DNA of 5,612 nt from contig QFOL01000254.1 of NCBI GenBank assembly GCA_003241215.1, positions 1-5,612 of the forward strand. The letters are read 5' to 3'. The position numbers were made by a program, and so were the translations under genes. Positions 5,255 to 5,612 of the stretch are shown here, piece by piece. The DNA comes from Agrobacterium fabrum (lineage in GTDB: Bacteria; Pseudomonadota; Alphaproteobacteria; Rhizobiales; Rhizobiaceae). The notes under the pieces are model-generated. The model was not told where the DNA came from and made no database searches. It saw nothing but the letters and a program-made list of their open reading frames with translations. Every line of letters begins with the position of its first letter. The stretch's first letter is position 1.

Positions 5255-5612
5255 ATGAAGACACATGCACGGGCGGTGGTGATCGGTGGTGGCGTCGTTG
5301 GCGTTTCGACGCTTTATCATCTTGCCAGGAAGGGCTGGAGCGACAGCGTTCTCATCGAGCGCAAGGAGCTCACCTCCGGTTCCACCTGGCACGCGGCCGG
5401 GCTTCTGCCGCTGTTCAACATGAGCTATTCGGTCGGCCAGATTCACAAATATTCCGTCAAGTTCTATGAGGAGCTTCAGGAAGAGACCGGCATGAATGTC
5501 GGCTTCTCCAAGGTGTCCAACATCCGTCTCGCCCGCACCAAGGATCGCTGGGACGAATATATGTATTATGCCGGCATTGCCGAGACCATCGGCGTGCGCG
5601 TCAACATGCTGA
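5255..5612 (+). CDS. FAD-dependent oxidoreductase, dimethylglycine/sarcosine dehydrogenase-like (5' part, truncated by window end)
   Basis: The first 119 codons are present. The N-terminus is a classic Rossmann FAD-binding fold: VVIGGGVVGVSTLYHLARKG (residues 8-27) holds the GxGxxG motif, and VLIERKEL ends in the acidic residue that binds the adenosine ribose (E35). ELTSGSTWHAAGLL (38-51) matches the segment of dimethylglycine and sarcosine dehydrogenases whose His (H46 here) carries covalent FAD. KFYEELQEETGMNVGFSKVSNIRLA continues the family pattern. Such enzymes demethylate N-methylglycines, passing a one-carbon unit to tetrahydrofolate through a C-terminal GcvT-like domain. That half of a roughly 800-residue protein would lie beyond the window, so its presence is unconfirmed. 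AGGGG (5242-5246), 8 nt before the ATG, supports the start. Substrate cannot be told from this part. Confidence 0.9.
   Translation, partial: MKTHARAVVIGGGVVGVSTLYHLARKGWSDSVLIERKELTSGSTWHAAGLLPLFNMSYSVGQIHKYSVKFYEELQEETGMNVGFSKVSNIRLARTKDRWDEYMYYAGIAETIGVRVNML

Overview
The window looks like a chromosomal segment of an alphaproteobacterium, most likely Rhizobiaceae (Agrobacterium/Rhizobium type). This rests on GC-rich coding sequence with G/C-ending codons, a DUF3772-type mechanosensitive channel, a GlsB/YeaQ-type stress membrane protein and a dimethylglycine-dehydrogenase-like flavoprotein. It is inferred from protein character only, because no rRNA, tRNA or other taxonomic marker is present.

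Layout. Positions 1-97 are non-coding and hold two hairpins. A small three-helix stress membrane protein (GlsB/YeaQ/YmgE family) lies on the minus strand at 98-352. Across a 121-bp divergent intergenic region carrying a dyad, a large plus-strand gene (474-3140) encodes a signal-peptide-bearing, about 11-helix MscS-superfamily channel with an N-terminal DUF3772 region. It ends at a strong intrinsic terminator (3180-3209), followed by a second hairpin (3252-3280). A very AT-rich stretch (about 23% GC by hand count over 3281-3370) then carries a good sigma-70-like promoter for a two-gene operon of unknown function. The first gene (3383-4672) encodes a single-pass, inner-membrane-anchored periplasmic protein whose cytoplasmic N-terminus has seven perfect 9-bp/PAQ repeats. 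The second (4669-4983), translationally coupled through an ATGA overlap, encodes a small secreted protein with a (Pro)7-(Gly)5 tract.

Positions 4984-5254 are either intergenic or hold a small minus-strand gene (4971-5192, uncertain), plus a GC-rich hairpin. The window ends inside a plus-strand FAD-dependent oxidoreductase of the dimethylglycine/sarcosine dehydrogenase family (from 5255), which has a GxGxxG motif and the GSTWHAAG covalent-flavin motif.

The divergent glsB-like and mscS-like genes both encode envelope/osmotic-stress membrane proteins and may share control. The 3383-4983 operon is the part with no recognisable family and is the best candidate for something undescribed. I found no CRISPR array, insertion sequence, integrase, toxin-antitoxin pair or defence-system core gene.
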